A DNA stretch of 64,000 nt, taken from contig JAWNGF010000002.1 of assembly GCA_037039685.1 (NCBI GenBank), positions 2,790,001 through 2,854,000 on the forward strand. The letters are read 5' to 3'. The position numbers and the translations under genes are program-made. This DNA comes from Ceratobasidium sp. AG-K (taxonomy: Eukaryota > Basidiomycota > Agaricomycetes > Cantharellales > Ceratobasidiaceae). Under the pieces are notes generated by a model, which searched no databases, was not told the DNA's origin, and saw only the letters and a list, made by a program, of their open reading frames with translations. This document shows, in pieces, positions 37,101-47,702 of this stretch (position 1 is its first letter; each line of letters begins with the position of its first letter).

Positions 37101-40100
37101 ATACCCGATTGGGTCTGACGATTTGGATCGTTTGAACACGATCCCGAGTGCCTTTGTGCCTTGTAGGTATCGTAAAACCCGCTTGAATGCTGACCAATGC
37201 TCGTCGCCAGGATTAGCGGCGTGTTGGGCAAGCAATCCGGTCGCAAAAGCGATGTCGGGACGGGTCGATATCATTGCATACATAAGCGATCCGATTCCAC
37301 GCTGATAAAGCGTTTGATCGACGGTCGGAGTATCGAGTTTGGGCAGGTTTGGCGACTCTGCCATTGGCATGTCCCATGGTTTGGCCTCGGTCATGCTGAA
37401 TCGAGCTAGTATATCGCTAATATATCGCTTTTGACAAATCTTGAGTGAACCGGCCTCGCGATTTTGCTCGATTTCGACCCCTACGAACATGCGTGCCTCG
37501 CCTAGATCGACAATATCGAAAGATTCGCGCATTTTCGATTTAATTTCCTCCAGAAATGAAAGAGGTTTGCCGGCTAGGAGCATGTCGTCCACATGAGCTA
37601 AAATTATCGCCAACTTATTGCCATTGCGTTGAATAAACACGGCATGATCGCTTTCGGTCCTCGTGAATCCGATCGCCTCAAGAACCTCTTTGAGTCGAAG
37701 GTAAAACGCTCGGGCAGCTTGTTTCAGACTGTATAACGCTTTGACGAGTTGCCAGACATGATTGCCTTTGGCAAAGCCCTCGGGTTGCTCCATGTAGAGC
37801 TCCTCCTTGACGACGCCATGCAGGAACGCGGTCTTGATGTCGAGCTGAAGTAATTCGAGGTCTTCGCTCGCGACAATGCTGAAAAGTACCCTATATGCGT
37901 CTGATGCGGCAACAGGCAACGATATTTCGACATAATCGACACCTGGGGCTTGGAGAAACCCTTTGGCGACGAGTCGAGCTTTGTACTTGAGGATTTTGCC
38001 ATTGACGCCGCGCTTGTATGCGTACACCCATCGACATTTGATGACCCGCTTGTGAGTCGGTCTATCGGCCGGTTTCCAAACTTTATGCTCGGTGATCGAT
38101 TTAATTTCTTCGATCATAGCTTCGAGCCATAGATTGGCGTCTGGCCTTGCCATCGCTTCTGCGTATGTGTCGGGTGGATGCTCAATTAACGCATTTAGAG
38201 CGCTCTCGGTCATTGGCTTATTGGCTCGCGTGGCAGTTTCGTTCTGTGCGCCCACTTGAGCTCCGTATCGTACTGGCGGTCTCGTAACTCGACCTGATCG
38301 ATGTGGAGGTTCGGGCTGAACGACTGGCGGCTCTGGATCGACTGGCTCTGGCTCGATTTGCAGCTCGATATTGGACTCGGACTTGGGCTCTTCTGGCTCG
38401 GACTCGGACTCGGACTCTTGCTGGCGCTCTGACTTGTGGCTTTCTGGCTCTGGCTCAGCAGCGGTCTCAGGCGACGGCTTGGGGTGCTCCTGGTCGCCCA
38501 CTTTCTCGGGGAACTCGTCCTCGAAGTCCTCGATTACTACTTGCTGTCGGGTCTCGCCTCCTTCATTGAATACAACGTCACGTGACGTGATTACGCGACC
38601 AATCGGGCGCTGGATGAGTATGTGTGCCTTGCGACCTGGAGTGAATCCAAGGTAAGTGCATTCAAGCAAACGTGCCTGCAGTTTCGTGCGTTGACTATCA
38701 GGTACTCGAGCCCATGCCTTGCATCCAAAGGTTTGGAGCTGGGATACGTCGGGTAATTTGCCCATAAAAATTTCGTCCAGGGTTTTACCGTCGAGTGCCC
38801 GTTTCGGCGTTACATTCCAGATGTATGCGGTGTGGATGATCGCGAGCCCCCAGTATTTGTCAGGTAAGTCTGCGTCCGCTCACATCGCTCGCTGACTGTC
38901 ATTTAATGTGCGAATCACTTGCTCTGCAATGCCGTTGCTTGCCGAGGAGTCCGCCTCGGTCTTCTGGTGCTCGATCCCTTGCGATTTCAGCCAGGTTTCA
39001 AAGGCGTTTGATGCGTATTCGCCTCCGCCGTCGGTCCGTAAGTGTTTGATTCGCTTGCCCGTTTGATTCTCCACTGACGCTTTTAGCTCTTGGAAGTGCT
39101 TCGCGTACTTGTTCTTGTGCTTAAGTAAGTGAACGAATATCTTGCGGGACTTATCGTCAATCGTGACAGCGAAGTACTGATAGCCTTGAATTGCCTGAAC
39201 GGGTGTTGGGCCGTGTAGGTCGCTATGGAGCAGCTCAAGTACGTCGGACGCTCGATTAGTTGACGTCGGAAACGGGGCGCAAGTTTGTTTGCCTTTAAGA
39301 CACGGCTCGCATGTTGGTTTTGGAGGTAAGCGACTGCCTACAATATCCATTCCTTGAACGGCGCCCTTTTTGACCATATCCAGGACGTATTTGTAGTTTA
39401 TGTGTCCTAGACGACGGTGCCAGGTATATAAATCGGCTCGAGCAATGTGACTGGCCGTATATGCGATGAATTCGCTCGCTTCTAGGTCGTCCTCGTCGTT
39501 TAGGCTTTTCGGTTCGATCGTAGCAACGTAGGCGGTAGGTTCTGCGTGTTTAACGCGCGCATTTAGTCAGTATAGTTGGACTCCTAACTCGCGTGCGTAG
39601 CCGATCTCGGGTCCACGGCCCTTATTCTCGAGCAGCCTCGCATTGTCGTTGCCAAACATAACGAAGGTGCCGCGTTTGGCAAGCTGTTTGACCAACATAA
39701 GACTGGCGTGCAGTCCAGGTACATGCAGCACACTCTCGATCGCCATATCGGTCTCCTTATGGGCTCTGTTGCGTAGCGTAAGCATCACTCGGCCGATTCC
39801 GGTCGCATTTGTCAGGTTTCCGTCGCCCACTCGAACTGGAATTGGTGGTACCAATGGCCGGTAAGTCGAAAACCATGCTCGATTTCGAGTCATATGTTTT
39901 GACGCGCCAGAGTCGAGCAGCCATGTGTCTCTGGCTGACGGATCGTCCACGGCCGGCATCGCATATATCGATGGCATGTCCTCGGGTTCAGCAGGCGTCA
40001 GAGCCACTTTGGCCAACTCGGTTTTAGGTACGGAACTCGATTCGCTCGGTTTTGATTCGGTTGACTTAGCGGCTCGTCGCTTTTGGTGTGGTCCAGTCCC

Positions 40101-43100
40101 TTCCGCTCCGCCTCCTTTAGCCCAGCATTCTTTTTTCGTGTGCCCGGGCTTGGCGCAATTATCGCATAGGGGACCCTTCGCCTTCTTCTTGCCTTTCGGG
40201 TCGCTCGGCTTCTTGGATTTGGGCTTTGAGGCTTGAGCATACATCGCCGTAAGTCCGCCTCCTTTCTTCCGTTGTTCCTCTTCAGCTAATGTCGCTTTGA
40301 CAACGGTGTCGGGCGTAATGTAACCGTTCTGGCTGGACGTCTGGATGACCGTGCTGACGATCGCATAGGACGGGGGGAGTGCATTCATGAAGACTTGCGC
40401 GAGCATAAGGTCGGTAACGTTTTCTCCGAGGGTTTTCATTTTGGATGCGGTCGATCGGATCTTGTTAAATGCGATAGATAAGTCCTCGTCTTCCTCGATT
40501 TTTGCATTCATGAATTGCTGATAGTAAAAGGATAGAGATTGCATCCCTTTTCCTTCCCAGCGCTCGATAATTTTCGTCCATGCCTCATGCGCCGATGTTG
40601 TCTCGATCACGTCGGCCATCGCCCCATCTTCCATATTCAAGGTAATCTGAGCGAATGCGTCGTCGTCTCGTTTTTGCCATTTTTCAATCGCTGACTTATT
40701 TTCCGACACTTTCGCAGAGTCTTTCTTATTGGTCTTGGTGAGCGGTTCAGGCAGTACTTCAGTGCCATATGCGATCCTGAGCAGTCCTCGAATTCGTAGG
40801 ACCGTCGTTTGGCGGAACTTCCACAAATCATAGTTGGATCCGTCGTCCTTCAAGAGGGGGATCTCGTAGGTTTTCTTGCTAAGGTAAGCGTCGGTCGATG
40901 CCATTGTTGAGCTAGTAGCGTTTACAGCGCTAACTGGGTCCTCTTCTGCTTCACTTTTGACGCTACCAGGGCTCATAACCTCTTGCAATTAGCGCAGTGC
41001 CGAGCTAGATAGTTTTGTATCTCAGCTTGTGCTACTTGAGAGTAGAGAACTCGCATATATATACCTAGATAGTTTTGTATCTACAGGAAATATAAGCGAT
41101 AGAAAAGAAAAGTAAAAACTAAACTATACCTCAGCTCGTGCTACTTGAGAGTAGAGAACTGAGGGTAAAACTTCTGCGAAGCGTGCGTTCATGTGGACAC
41201 AATCACGTGATGCGCATATATCTACGTATAAGACTGTATATATTCAACATATCTTAGCAAGTTACTTGAAGATGAGTTTAACCAGAGCTCGGGCCCACCT
41301 TGGTCATAGATTCGCGTGAATGCCAGACTCGTATCGTCCAGTCGTACGAGCAGGAGAGGATATGCATTCCATTAGGTGAGAATGCAACCGATTTGACCCA
41401 CCAGATGTGGCCTGCGAGTGGGTCAAGCAGCGACATGCCAGTTTGTGCGTCCCACACCCGGACATGGTGGTCATTCGAGCCAGAGACGATGCGCATCCCA
41501 TCGGGAGAGAACGCAGCAGACGTGACGGAGTTGGTGTGCCCTTGGAGTGGGCCGAGCAGTGACTTGCCGGTTTGTGCATCCCACACCCGAACTCTCATGT
41601 CATCCGATCCCGAGACAATGCGCATGCCGTCGGGTGAGAACGCAACCGAGTTGACCGACCAGGTGTGCCCTTTCAGCGGGTCGAGAAGTGGCTCGCCGGT
41701 TTGTGCATCCCACACCCGGATCGTGTGGTCATGTGAGCCAGAAACGATACGTGTGCCATCAGGCGAGAATGCGACCGACTTGACCGAGCGGACGTGAGCC
41801 TCGAGCGGGTCTAGCAGGGATCTTCCGGTTTGCACCTCCCACACCCATATTGTGCCATCGTCCGAGCCAGAGACAACGTGCATGCCGTCGGGTGAGAATG
41901 CAACTGAGTTGACCGAGCGATTATGCCCCTTGGGTGGATCAAGAAGCGACTTGCCAGTTAGTGCCTCCCACACCATAGCAGTCCTGTCGTCTGAGCCAGA
42001 GACGATGCGTGTGCCGTCGGGCGAGAATGAAACCGAGTTCACCGAACGAGTATGCCCTGTGAGTGGGCCGAGTAGCGGTCGACCGGTTTGCGTATCCCAT
42101 ACATAGAGTGTGTTGTCATCCGAGCCGGAGACGATGCGCATGCCGTCGGGTGAGAATACAACCGAGTTAACCCAGCTGGTATGTCCTTTCGGTAGGTCAA
42201 TCAGCGACTTGCCGATTTGCGCGTCCCAAACCCGGATCGTATGGTCATACGCGCCAGAGTATATGAGCATGTTGTCTGAAGAGAATGCAATCGACCCGAT
42301 AAAGCCAGTGTGTCCTTTCAGCGGGTCAAGTGCCAGAATGCCAGTCTGTGAATCCCACACCCGGATTGTGTTGTCATCCGAACCGGAGGCAACGCGCGTG
42401 CCATCAGGCGAGAATGCAACCGACCTGACCGAGTGGGTGTGTCCTGTGAGCGGGTCGAGCAGCGACTTGCCAGTTTGTGCATCCCACACCCGGACTGTTT
42501 GGTCACCCGAACCAGAGACGATGCGCATGCCGTCGGGCGAGAATGCAACCGAGTTGATCAAGCGGGTGTGCCCTATGAACTGGTCGAGCAGCAACTTGCC
42601 AGTTCGTGCATCCCATACCCGGATTGTGTTGTCAGACGAGCCAGAGACGATGCGCATGCCATCGGGTGAGAACGCAACCGAGTTGACCGAGCTGATGTGC
42701 CCTATAAACGGGTCGAGCAACGGTTTGCCAGTCTCAGCATTCCACACCCGGATTGTAATGTCAAACGAGCCAGAGACGATGCTCGTGCCATCAGGTGAGA
42801 ATGCAACCGAGTTGACCGATCCGGTGTGCCCTGTGAGCGGGTCGACAAGCGACTTGCCTGTTTGTGCATCCCACACCCAGATTGTGTTGTCGTAGGAGCC
42901 GGAGACGATGCGCATGCCGTCAGATGAGAATGCAACGGAAATGACCGAGCCGGTGTGCCCTGTGAGCGGGTCGAGCAGCAACTTGCTGGTTTGTGCATCC
43001 CACACTTGGATTGTGTTGTCATACGAGCCAGAGACAATGCGCATTCCGTCAGGTGAGAGTCCGATCGAAGTGATTTCTTTTCTCGCGTTCAGAACGCCAA

Positions 43101-45994
43101 GTAGTGCAAGCTTTCGTCCTGCCATCCCAGTCCCTCCCACCCGGCTCAGTCCGTTCGTCCGTTGCCCATAACTGCCGGTCAGTGATCCCGAAGTTGGCCA
43201 AGATGCCAACATCGAGATGTATAGATGCGCAGTGCTGCGTGAAACGTCATTCGTTGCGAACATAGTAACGAATCGCCATGCGTCGTGAGCTAGGTCCTTA
43301 GTTTCCTGCGGCGCACCCTTGTCCTAAGATGTTTTCAGTCGCTTTGACGCGGTAACGCCGTAACATTTAATCTACTTACCTCACACCACAGCCTTGTCGC
43401 CTGCATCATCGAAGCCCCTACGTTCATTTGCTTCTTCAGGTTTAGCACTTCCATCCAGAGTAACAGTCGATCCGCAAGAAATAGGTGTATCCTGGGTAAT
43501 TGCTCGGTTGATGGGCCTCCAAGCATGAGATGCGCAGTCCAATACCGGCAGGCGTAGAACAGGTCTTGAGGGATGTTATGCTTCACCCGCTCATCAAAAT
43601 CATGAACCTTCTCGTCAAACACATATGAAGACTCTAACTCGCAGATGTTGAACTGCTTCCCATTGCTTTTGATGCGATGTAAGCACAGTTCCGCCAGGAG
43701 TCCATGGTGGGTTTTGCTCGGACGACCATGTCTCTTGGATCGCAACGGGTCGAGCATGTATTCGGGAAACGATGCATGGAGCGGGGCCACGAGTTGGTCA
43801 TGGCTAGAGATGTGAAGCACGGACCACAGTGATTCTAGCGCATCTTGCACCGAGCTCTCATCCCCCGGCCGAAGGAGCCCAGCCAATGCCGGGACGGTTA
43901 GCGGTTCATTCGCGCATACAACCGTGTCCAGAACAAGCGTCATGTTAGCGACTTCATCTTCCTCCAGTTCTGTGTTATCGAACGCCGAATCGAGAATCGC
44001 GCTGTACAATTCGTCGATTTGGCTGCCTGTCTTGGAGGAACCTGAACTGTTCATCTCTAGCACGGCTTGCACTCGCTTCTGTCTGCGGGGGACTGAGTTT
44101 GCGGTTCCGATATACCGAACGACTGTGGCAGCAAATATAAAAAGAACACCTGCGCGCTCGACCAGGGTGGAGAGATCTGCGTCACCGATGGATATGGAGT
44201 AATTCTTGAGTTCGGTCTGTAAGTACAGCTTGATGTCCTCCTTGACGATCGATGCCTCGAGCTCGTGCAGTATCAGCTTCGACTTGGGATCTCCGATATT
44301 TTGCCGAATCTGGAACTCTGGGCGGCTCGACACAAAGATCTTGAGTGGCAAGTCTGGAGCGCATTGAGCGAGATTCTTGAGCAGATCGCCAACCGCTGCG
44401 CCATCTTCGCATTCGTCCAGGGCATCGATCACTACAACAAGGTCCTGCGGTAGAGCTGCTGTTGCTGCGCGCAGCGGGCTGACGATCAGACCCTCGAGTT
44501 GGATCGGAAGCAGTTTCGCATGCAATTCGGAGTCCCGTTCCAAAGCCAATGAAAGCGCATGACAGAACGGACGAGAAAACCGCGCAAGCTGGTATGCGAT
44601 GGTGGGGAGGATGAGCTTAACGTCACGACACTCGGGTCGAAGGCGCGTGCAGAAGAAACTCGCGCCGAGCTCGTGAGAATCGTCGAGCATCTTGCAGAGG
44701 CTGCCAGCGATTGTCGTCTTGCCGGTTCCGGCCATTCCGCTGAGCCAGTACATGTTTTCTTGGTCCCTGTCATGTCGCCAGTGGCTCAGATCAGCCAGCA
44801 CCTGTTTTCGGGTGTGAGGAGTGCATTCTCGGCGTCCAACCTGTTGTGCTTCTGCAGAGTTGTAGTAGGCGGATCTTGATGGATTGAGTGAGTTCAGTTG
44901 GATTTCCTATACGGACGCCGTTATCGAGGACAAGCACATTAGGAATAGAAGTTGATAGCTTACGGTTGCCTGCTTATCTACAATTTTCCATATGCTCAGG
45001 TCTGCGTTTTGCTTTTAATCAGTGAGTACATTGACGTTATTGATGCAACTGATTCGCCCTACTCTCATTCGTTCCAGATGTCCATGAATTCGTCGGTAGC
45101 AAGCTATCACGTCGTCCATATCCTTGTTCGCTTCCATATGTCGCCTTACTATTCCTCGTCCCTCTTTGGTCGAAATCTTGTCCAGTTCGTTCTCGATTGC
45201 ACTTTCCAGAACTCATGTCAGTTGAAGGTACCAGCACGCACTTAGGCCTGCATACATGCATAGGTTGTTCATCCCTGCCGTCATCGCTGGAGGAACATCC
45301 CCAGAAAAGTGCTTATTCAGGACACTGAACAGCTCTTCGAGTTCATTTCTCAGTGCAGCATAGTCTGCTCGAGCCCGCGCGGCATCCTACATGGCGGTGC
45401 GTCAATGCAAAGTTCAACCGATTCACCATGACTAACCTCGCACAAGCCAATGACACCTCCCAACTCGCCCATGATCGTCTCAAGAGGTGCGAATACGATT
45501 GTAGCACCCAGAGCCTTTTGGAATCGATTGAGGCCTTCCCAAGTTTGGGTAGCTTCGGGTGCCGCGTGCTTCACAGTGGCCGACGAGGAAGGGATAGGAG
45601 ACGCGACCCCAGGTCCGACTGTAAGAGTATCGCCCGACAAGGTACTCCCGGGATTCGATGGTGAGGGGACATATTGGGTGGCTGACTGATCCGTCTGTGA
45701 GACCGTCGGCTGGGCGACGTTATCCGCGCCTTTTTTGATGTGGATGGGGGGGTGGGGTGTGGGGCCTGGGCTGGCTATCGGCGAAGAACCTGTAGGACCG
45801 GAGGACGAGATCGTCAACTGGGACGCTGGGCTCGGGCTGTGGGATCCCACTCGGAGTTGGGTGGGTAGAGGGTTGGTTTGAGTGTCGGGCAAAGAGGTAC
45901 CTGACCCTTCCCGGATTCCTACGGATCCTAGAGTCCGATGTGTCTTGTCCCTCACCCGGTCCCCAAACTGCTTGAACTTCTCGCGAAACGGCAT
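31172..45994 (-). CDS. NACHT-WD40 NLR-like protein 1, with retrotransposons in its last intron
   Basis: STAND-type sensor of the fungal HET-E/NWD2 kind, probably a cytosolic signalling or non-self recognition protein. Start MPFREKFKQFGDRVRDK at 45994, then a Ser/Pro-rich linker. Short exons follow with AARARADYAALRNELEELFS, LESAIENELDKISTKEGRGI, MDDVIACYRRIHGHLERM and LSIWKIVDKQAT, then the NACHT exon (about 44905-43380). NACHT motifs are Walker A GMAGTGKTTI and Walker B LVVVIDALDEC. A 56-bp intron (43324-43379) joins LWCE to DKGAPQETKD. The exon 43323-41299 encodes 14 WD40 repeats, enough for two seven-bladed propellers. The last intron, 41298-31388, is 9.9 kb because two nested copia elements occupy it. 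The final exon 31387-31172 gives IPWVLDEHGWVLDEHQQPLL and ends CYTPCHPS. All exons are open, roughly 1,550 residues. Confidence 0.8.
31431..31435. repeat. Target site duplication TATCT, left copy (outer element)
   Basis: TATCT immediately left of the outer copia element, matched by TATCT at 41250-41254 on its right. A 5-bp duplication is normal for copia integrase. Confidence 0.85.
31436..31497 (-). repeat. Outer element 3' LTR, distal part
   Basis: 62 bp matching the inner-facing end of the 5' LTR at 40981-41042. It ends in GAGAG (31493-31497), the target site of the inner element. The LTR resumes at 36410. Confidence 0.9.
31498..31765 (+). repeat. Inner element 5' LTR (268 bp)
   Basis: Begins TGTTGAATATACAG and ends GCAACA. 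It contains an internal direct repeat of 31 bp (31585-31615 and 31695-31725) and two copies of GATACACGATTATCTAG. Same length as the 3' LTR. Confidence 0.92.
31766..31777 (+). promoter_or_regulatory. Primer binding site, inner element (half-tRNA iMet type)
   Basis: GGTTATGAGCCC directly after the 5' LTR. Its complement GGGCTCATAACC is the anticodon stem-loop of initiator tRNA-Met (CAU anticodon). This is the internal, half-tRNA priming known for Drosophila copia and yeast Ty5, not the 3'-CCA priming of most LTR elements. The first ATG of gag (31770) lies within it. Confidence 0.75.
31770..36098 (+). pseudogene. Copia gag-pol polyprotein, inner copy, one in-frame stop
   Basis: A frame of 1,443 codons broken once by TGA at 34203-34205, between integrase and reverse transcriptase. 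Order: gag; zinc knuckle CDNCAKPGHTKKEC; protease with LLDSGASKHMT; integrase HHCC zinc finger (WHCRLGHINY...CEPCLKGK) and DDE core (HSDLHG; RTDGGGEY; the Glu in the NGVAER region); reverse transcriptase with DIKTAFLHG, LYGLKQAARAFY and HVDDMLLAG (the family's Y/HVDD); RNase H with GYVDSDYAGD, STEAEYVAAA and LLTDNQSS. The order protease-integrase-RT-RNase H defines Ty1/copia. The first ATG is at 31770; a slightly longer open frame upstream begins with TTG. Described only as broken; no repaired form is proposed. Confidence 0.92.
36137..36404 (+). repeat. Inner element 3' LTR (268 bp)
   Basis: Near-identical partner of 31498-31765. It is directly followed by the second GAGAG target copy and the remainder of the outer element's 3' LTR. 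Confidence 0.92.
36410..36616 (-). repeat. Outer element 3' LTR, proximal part
   Basis: 207 bp continuing the LTR broken at 31497. 62 + 207 = 269 bp, the length of the intact 5' LTR at 40981-41249. It ends at TTCAACA, next to the element's purine-rich tract CGCCCACTCAGG read in reverse. Confidence 0.9.
36651..40976 (-). pseudogene. Copia gag-pol polyprotein, outer copy, two in-frame stops
   Basis: One frame of 1,442 codons on the minus strand, broken by TGA at 39567-39569 (between protease and integrase) and 38880-38882 (within integrase after the DDE region). Domains as in the inner copy: zinc knuckle CDNCAKPGHTKKEC, protease DSGASKHMT, integrase RTDGGGEY, RT HVDDMLLAG. RNase H reads GYVNSDYAGD and LLTNNQSS where the inner copy has GYVDSDYAGD and LLTDNQSS, so two conserved catalytic-site Asp residues are Asn. 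Most differences from the inner copy fit C-to-T or G-to-A at CpG. Non-functional as it stands. Confidence 0.92.
40969..40980 (-). promoter_or_regulatory. Primer binding site, outer element (half-tRNA iMet type)
   Basis: Minus-strand GGTTATGAGCCC next to the outer 5' LTR, identical to the inner element's site and overlapping the gag ATG at 40976-40974. Confidence 0.75.
40981..41249 (-). repeat. Outer element 5' LTR (269 bp)
   Basis: Uninterrupted LTR in minus orientation; reads TGTTGAATATATACAG... to GCAAGA. It shows what the interrupted 3' LTR looked like before the inner insertion, including CTTGAGAGTAGAGAAC across the target site. Confidence 0.92.
41250..41254. repeat. Target site duplication TATCT, right copy (outer element)
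   Basis: TATCT directly right of the outer 5' LTR, matching 31431-31435. Both copies lie in the last intron of NLR gene 1. Confidence 0.85.
41320..43080 (-). repeat. Tandem 129-bp repeats encoding 14 WD40 units (NLR 1)
   Basis: Fourteen head-to-tail units of about 43 codons within the NLR1 coding exon. Each follows the pattern V-x-S-V-A-F-S-P-D-G-x-x-I-V-S-G-S-x-D-x-T-I-R-V-W-D-A-Q-T-G-K, then a P-L-x-G-H closing motif. The units are very alike at DNA level, as in the high-internal-conservation repeats of Podospora HET-D/E/R, where unequal exchange changes recognition. The same repetition leaves long antisense frames open (for example 42110-42895), which are not genes. Confidence 0.85.
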
Positions 45995-46865
45995 GAACGT
46001 GAGATGCGGAATTTACTGGTGGGGGTGCTCCGTTGAATTTTGAGTTTAGCCAGATCCTTTATCAAACAAAATATGTCGTTCCTGGTGGAGCCTTCTATTC
46101 ATACGAGTTTGTAGTCAATACACGTGGCGTGACCGATTGGGATGGCCCCCTGAGTCGCTACTCGAGACCTTGGTTCTATTGGTCTCACAATCCAGCCTCA
46201 TGACTGTCTCAACAAAAACGACAAATCTTGCTTGGATCGTGAGACGTTGGGACGGAGAGGAGGCCTCTCGTGGGTCTCCGGAGTATGTGCTGTATTGATG
46301 CCCCAAATCGTACATTATGCAACGTCTAGATGCAGGGTGTAATCCGTTTTATCGGACCATGTGAACCCGGGTACAGCATATCGAGCTAACCACATGAGTG
46401 GCTCGCACGTCGAATACGGCTGACCGCTGGCAGCCCTGTCAATCGCCCAGCCCGATGGCCAGTTATGCTACGGAGGAAATATACACTTATACGCAAGTCC
46501 CAAACTTCAAAAGCCGATATTGAAACTGGTTATCTACTCGCGAGGACATTCGGGATAGGCCATGATTATGGTGATTGGATGGAGGTTTCATCGTCGGCTA
46601 AGCGTCCTAAGTTAGCACGTTTACAATAAGCCGCCACACTTTCCGCTTCCATGTTTCAATTTGAATCACTTAGTCCTGTGCTCTGGCCCTCTCCCCCTAA
46701 ATAAATGAGAATGTTGAATTAAAGTCACTAATTTGTACAAAATCTAGCCATGATTTGCTCGGACGACTCGCTCGCCAGAATGAGCCACTGGTACGGAAAG
46801 GCGCCTGTTCAACTGCCCGAAAGACTTTCCCGAACCAGTGAACGGGGTATTTCAGGGGAACCAAT
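45995..46865. other. Intergenic, no gene seen
   Basis: Promoter side of NLR gene 1. No recognisable gene, repeat or RNA. Short open frames only. Confidence 0.5.
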
Positions 46866-47702
46866 CTATATTATTAAAGGAACGAGGAGCACGAAGATGG
46901 ACAGGAAGTACAATGGGAAAAGCGGACGGGTGTGCCAGCCGGCGAGGTAAGCGCACGTGCGGTTTACAACTTTGGGCCCAGTAGTGACAGCTGATGGGAT
47001 CCTCGAAGTGGCTAATGACGAGGACGTGGTGACCGTATTAGGAACATTCAAGCTTGGGGTAGTTGGCTGGGTTGAGTTACCTCCGCCCTTATCAGACAAG
47101 CTGGATACTGGCTGGGGGTTTGACGGAATTAGTAAGGTGTCAGGAGTGGCATCAAGGGGGTCGACCTGGTCCTTTCTGCCGACGTCTGAGCAATCGGAAG
47201 CGTCCCCAGCTGCCAAAGGTGCAACCTGCACGACCGGTTCTGAATTAGCCACCTGACTGGGTAAATTGTCGGCCTCGCTAATCGAAGCGTAGGTAGGTGG
47301 GGAAACCGGAACGGGGATGGGGATGGAAGCGTGAGGCGCAGGATCGGCCGACGAAGGACCTGAAGGGTCAAGAGAGGGAACCGCCAAAGGCGCAGAATCA
47401 TCTTGAATATCTACCGATTCGCAAAGGAAGTCTTCTGAAGGAGAAACCGCCCGAGTATCCGCTCGCAGACGGGCCTCCCGGGCTGTGTTTCTCCCAGAGA
47501 CAATATGGTATTCAATTTGCGGCGGTGCCGGCTGAGCGCTGGGTACCAAACTGGGAGAGCGGGTTTGGGATCGAAGCGACGTGTGCGCAGGATTGGATTG
47601 GCGAGTTGACGGTAGGTTTTCTGATACCGCGAAAACACCCACGGACCCACGTCCGCCCTTGAATTTCCCCCGAATGCGTCCGAGTCGCTCGCGAATCAAC
47701 AT
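46866..47702 (-). CDS. NLR-like N-terminal fragment or small Ser/Pro-rich protein
   Basis: Minus-strand frame of 278 codons, MLIRERLGRIRGKFKGGRGS at the start. The basic start and following GSVG resemble the first residues of NLR 1 (MPFREKFKQFGDRVRDK...LGSVG). Both continue into a Ser/Pro/Thr-rich linker. Here no coiled-coil, NACHT or WD40 part follows. Instead the frame ends in a hydrophobic run PLFPLYFLSIFVLLVPLII, which could be a tail anchor or an accidental read through an intron. It may be a truncated NLR paralogue. Expression is unknown. Confidence 0.4.
   Translation of the reverse strand: MLIRERLGRIRGKFKGGRGSVGVFAVSENLPSTRQSNPAHTSLRSQTRSPSLVPSAQPAPPQIEYHIVSGRNTAREARLRADTRAVSPSEDFLCESVDIQDDSAPLAVPSLDPSGPSSADPAPHASIPIPVPVSPPTYASISEADNLPSQVANSEPVVQVAPLAAGDASDCSDVGRKDQVDPLDATPDTLLIPSNPQPVSSLSDKGGGNSTQPTTPSLNVPNTVTTSSSLATSRIPSAVTTGPKVVNRTCAYLAGWHTRPLFPLYFLSIFVLLVPLII

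Larger units (their letters stand above)
31436..41249 (-). mobile_element. Copia LTR retrotransposon, outer copy (interrupted by inner copy)
   Basis: Complete element in minus orientation with 269-bp LTRs (5' LTR 40981-41249; 3' LTR split into 31436-31497 and 36410-36616), flanked by the TSD TATCT. LTRs start TGTTGAATA and end GCAAGA rather than the usual CA. The gag-pol frame runs 40976-36651 with two in-frame TGA codons. It lies inside the last intron of NLR gene 1. Autonomous activity is unlikely because of the stops, two Asp-to-Asn changes in RNase H and the interrupted LTR. Confidence 0.92.

Noticed and set aside
42110..42895. Long antisense frames (up to 261 codons) over the WD40 repeats
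   Set aside because: Open only because the sense repeats are so alike; the pattern GENATEL repeats with the same 129-bp period.
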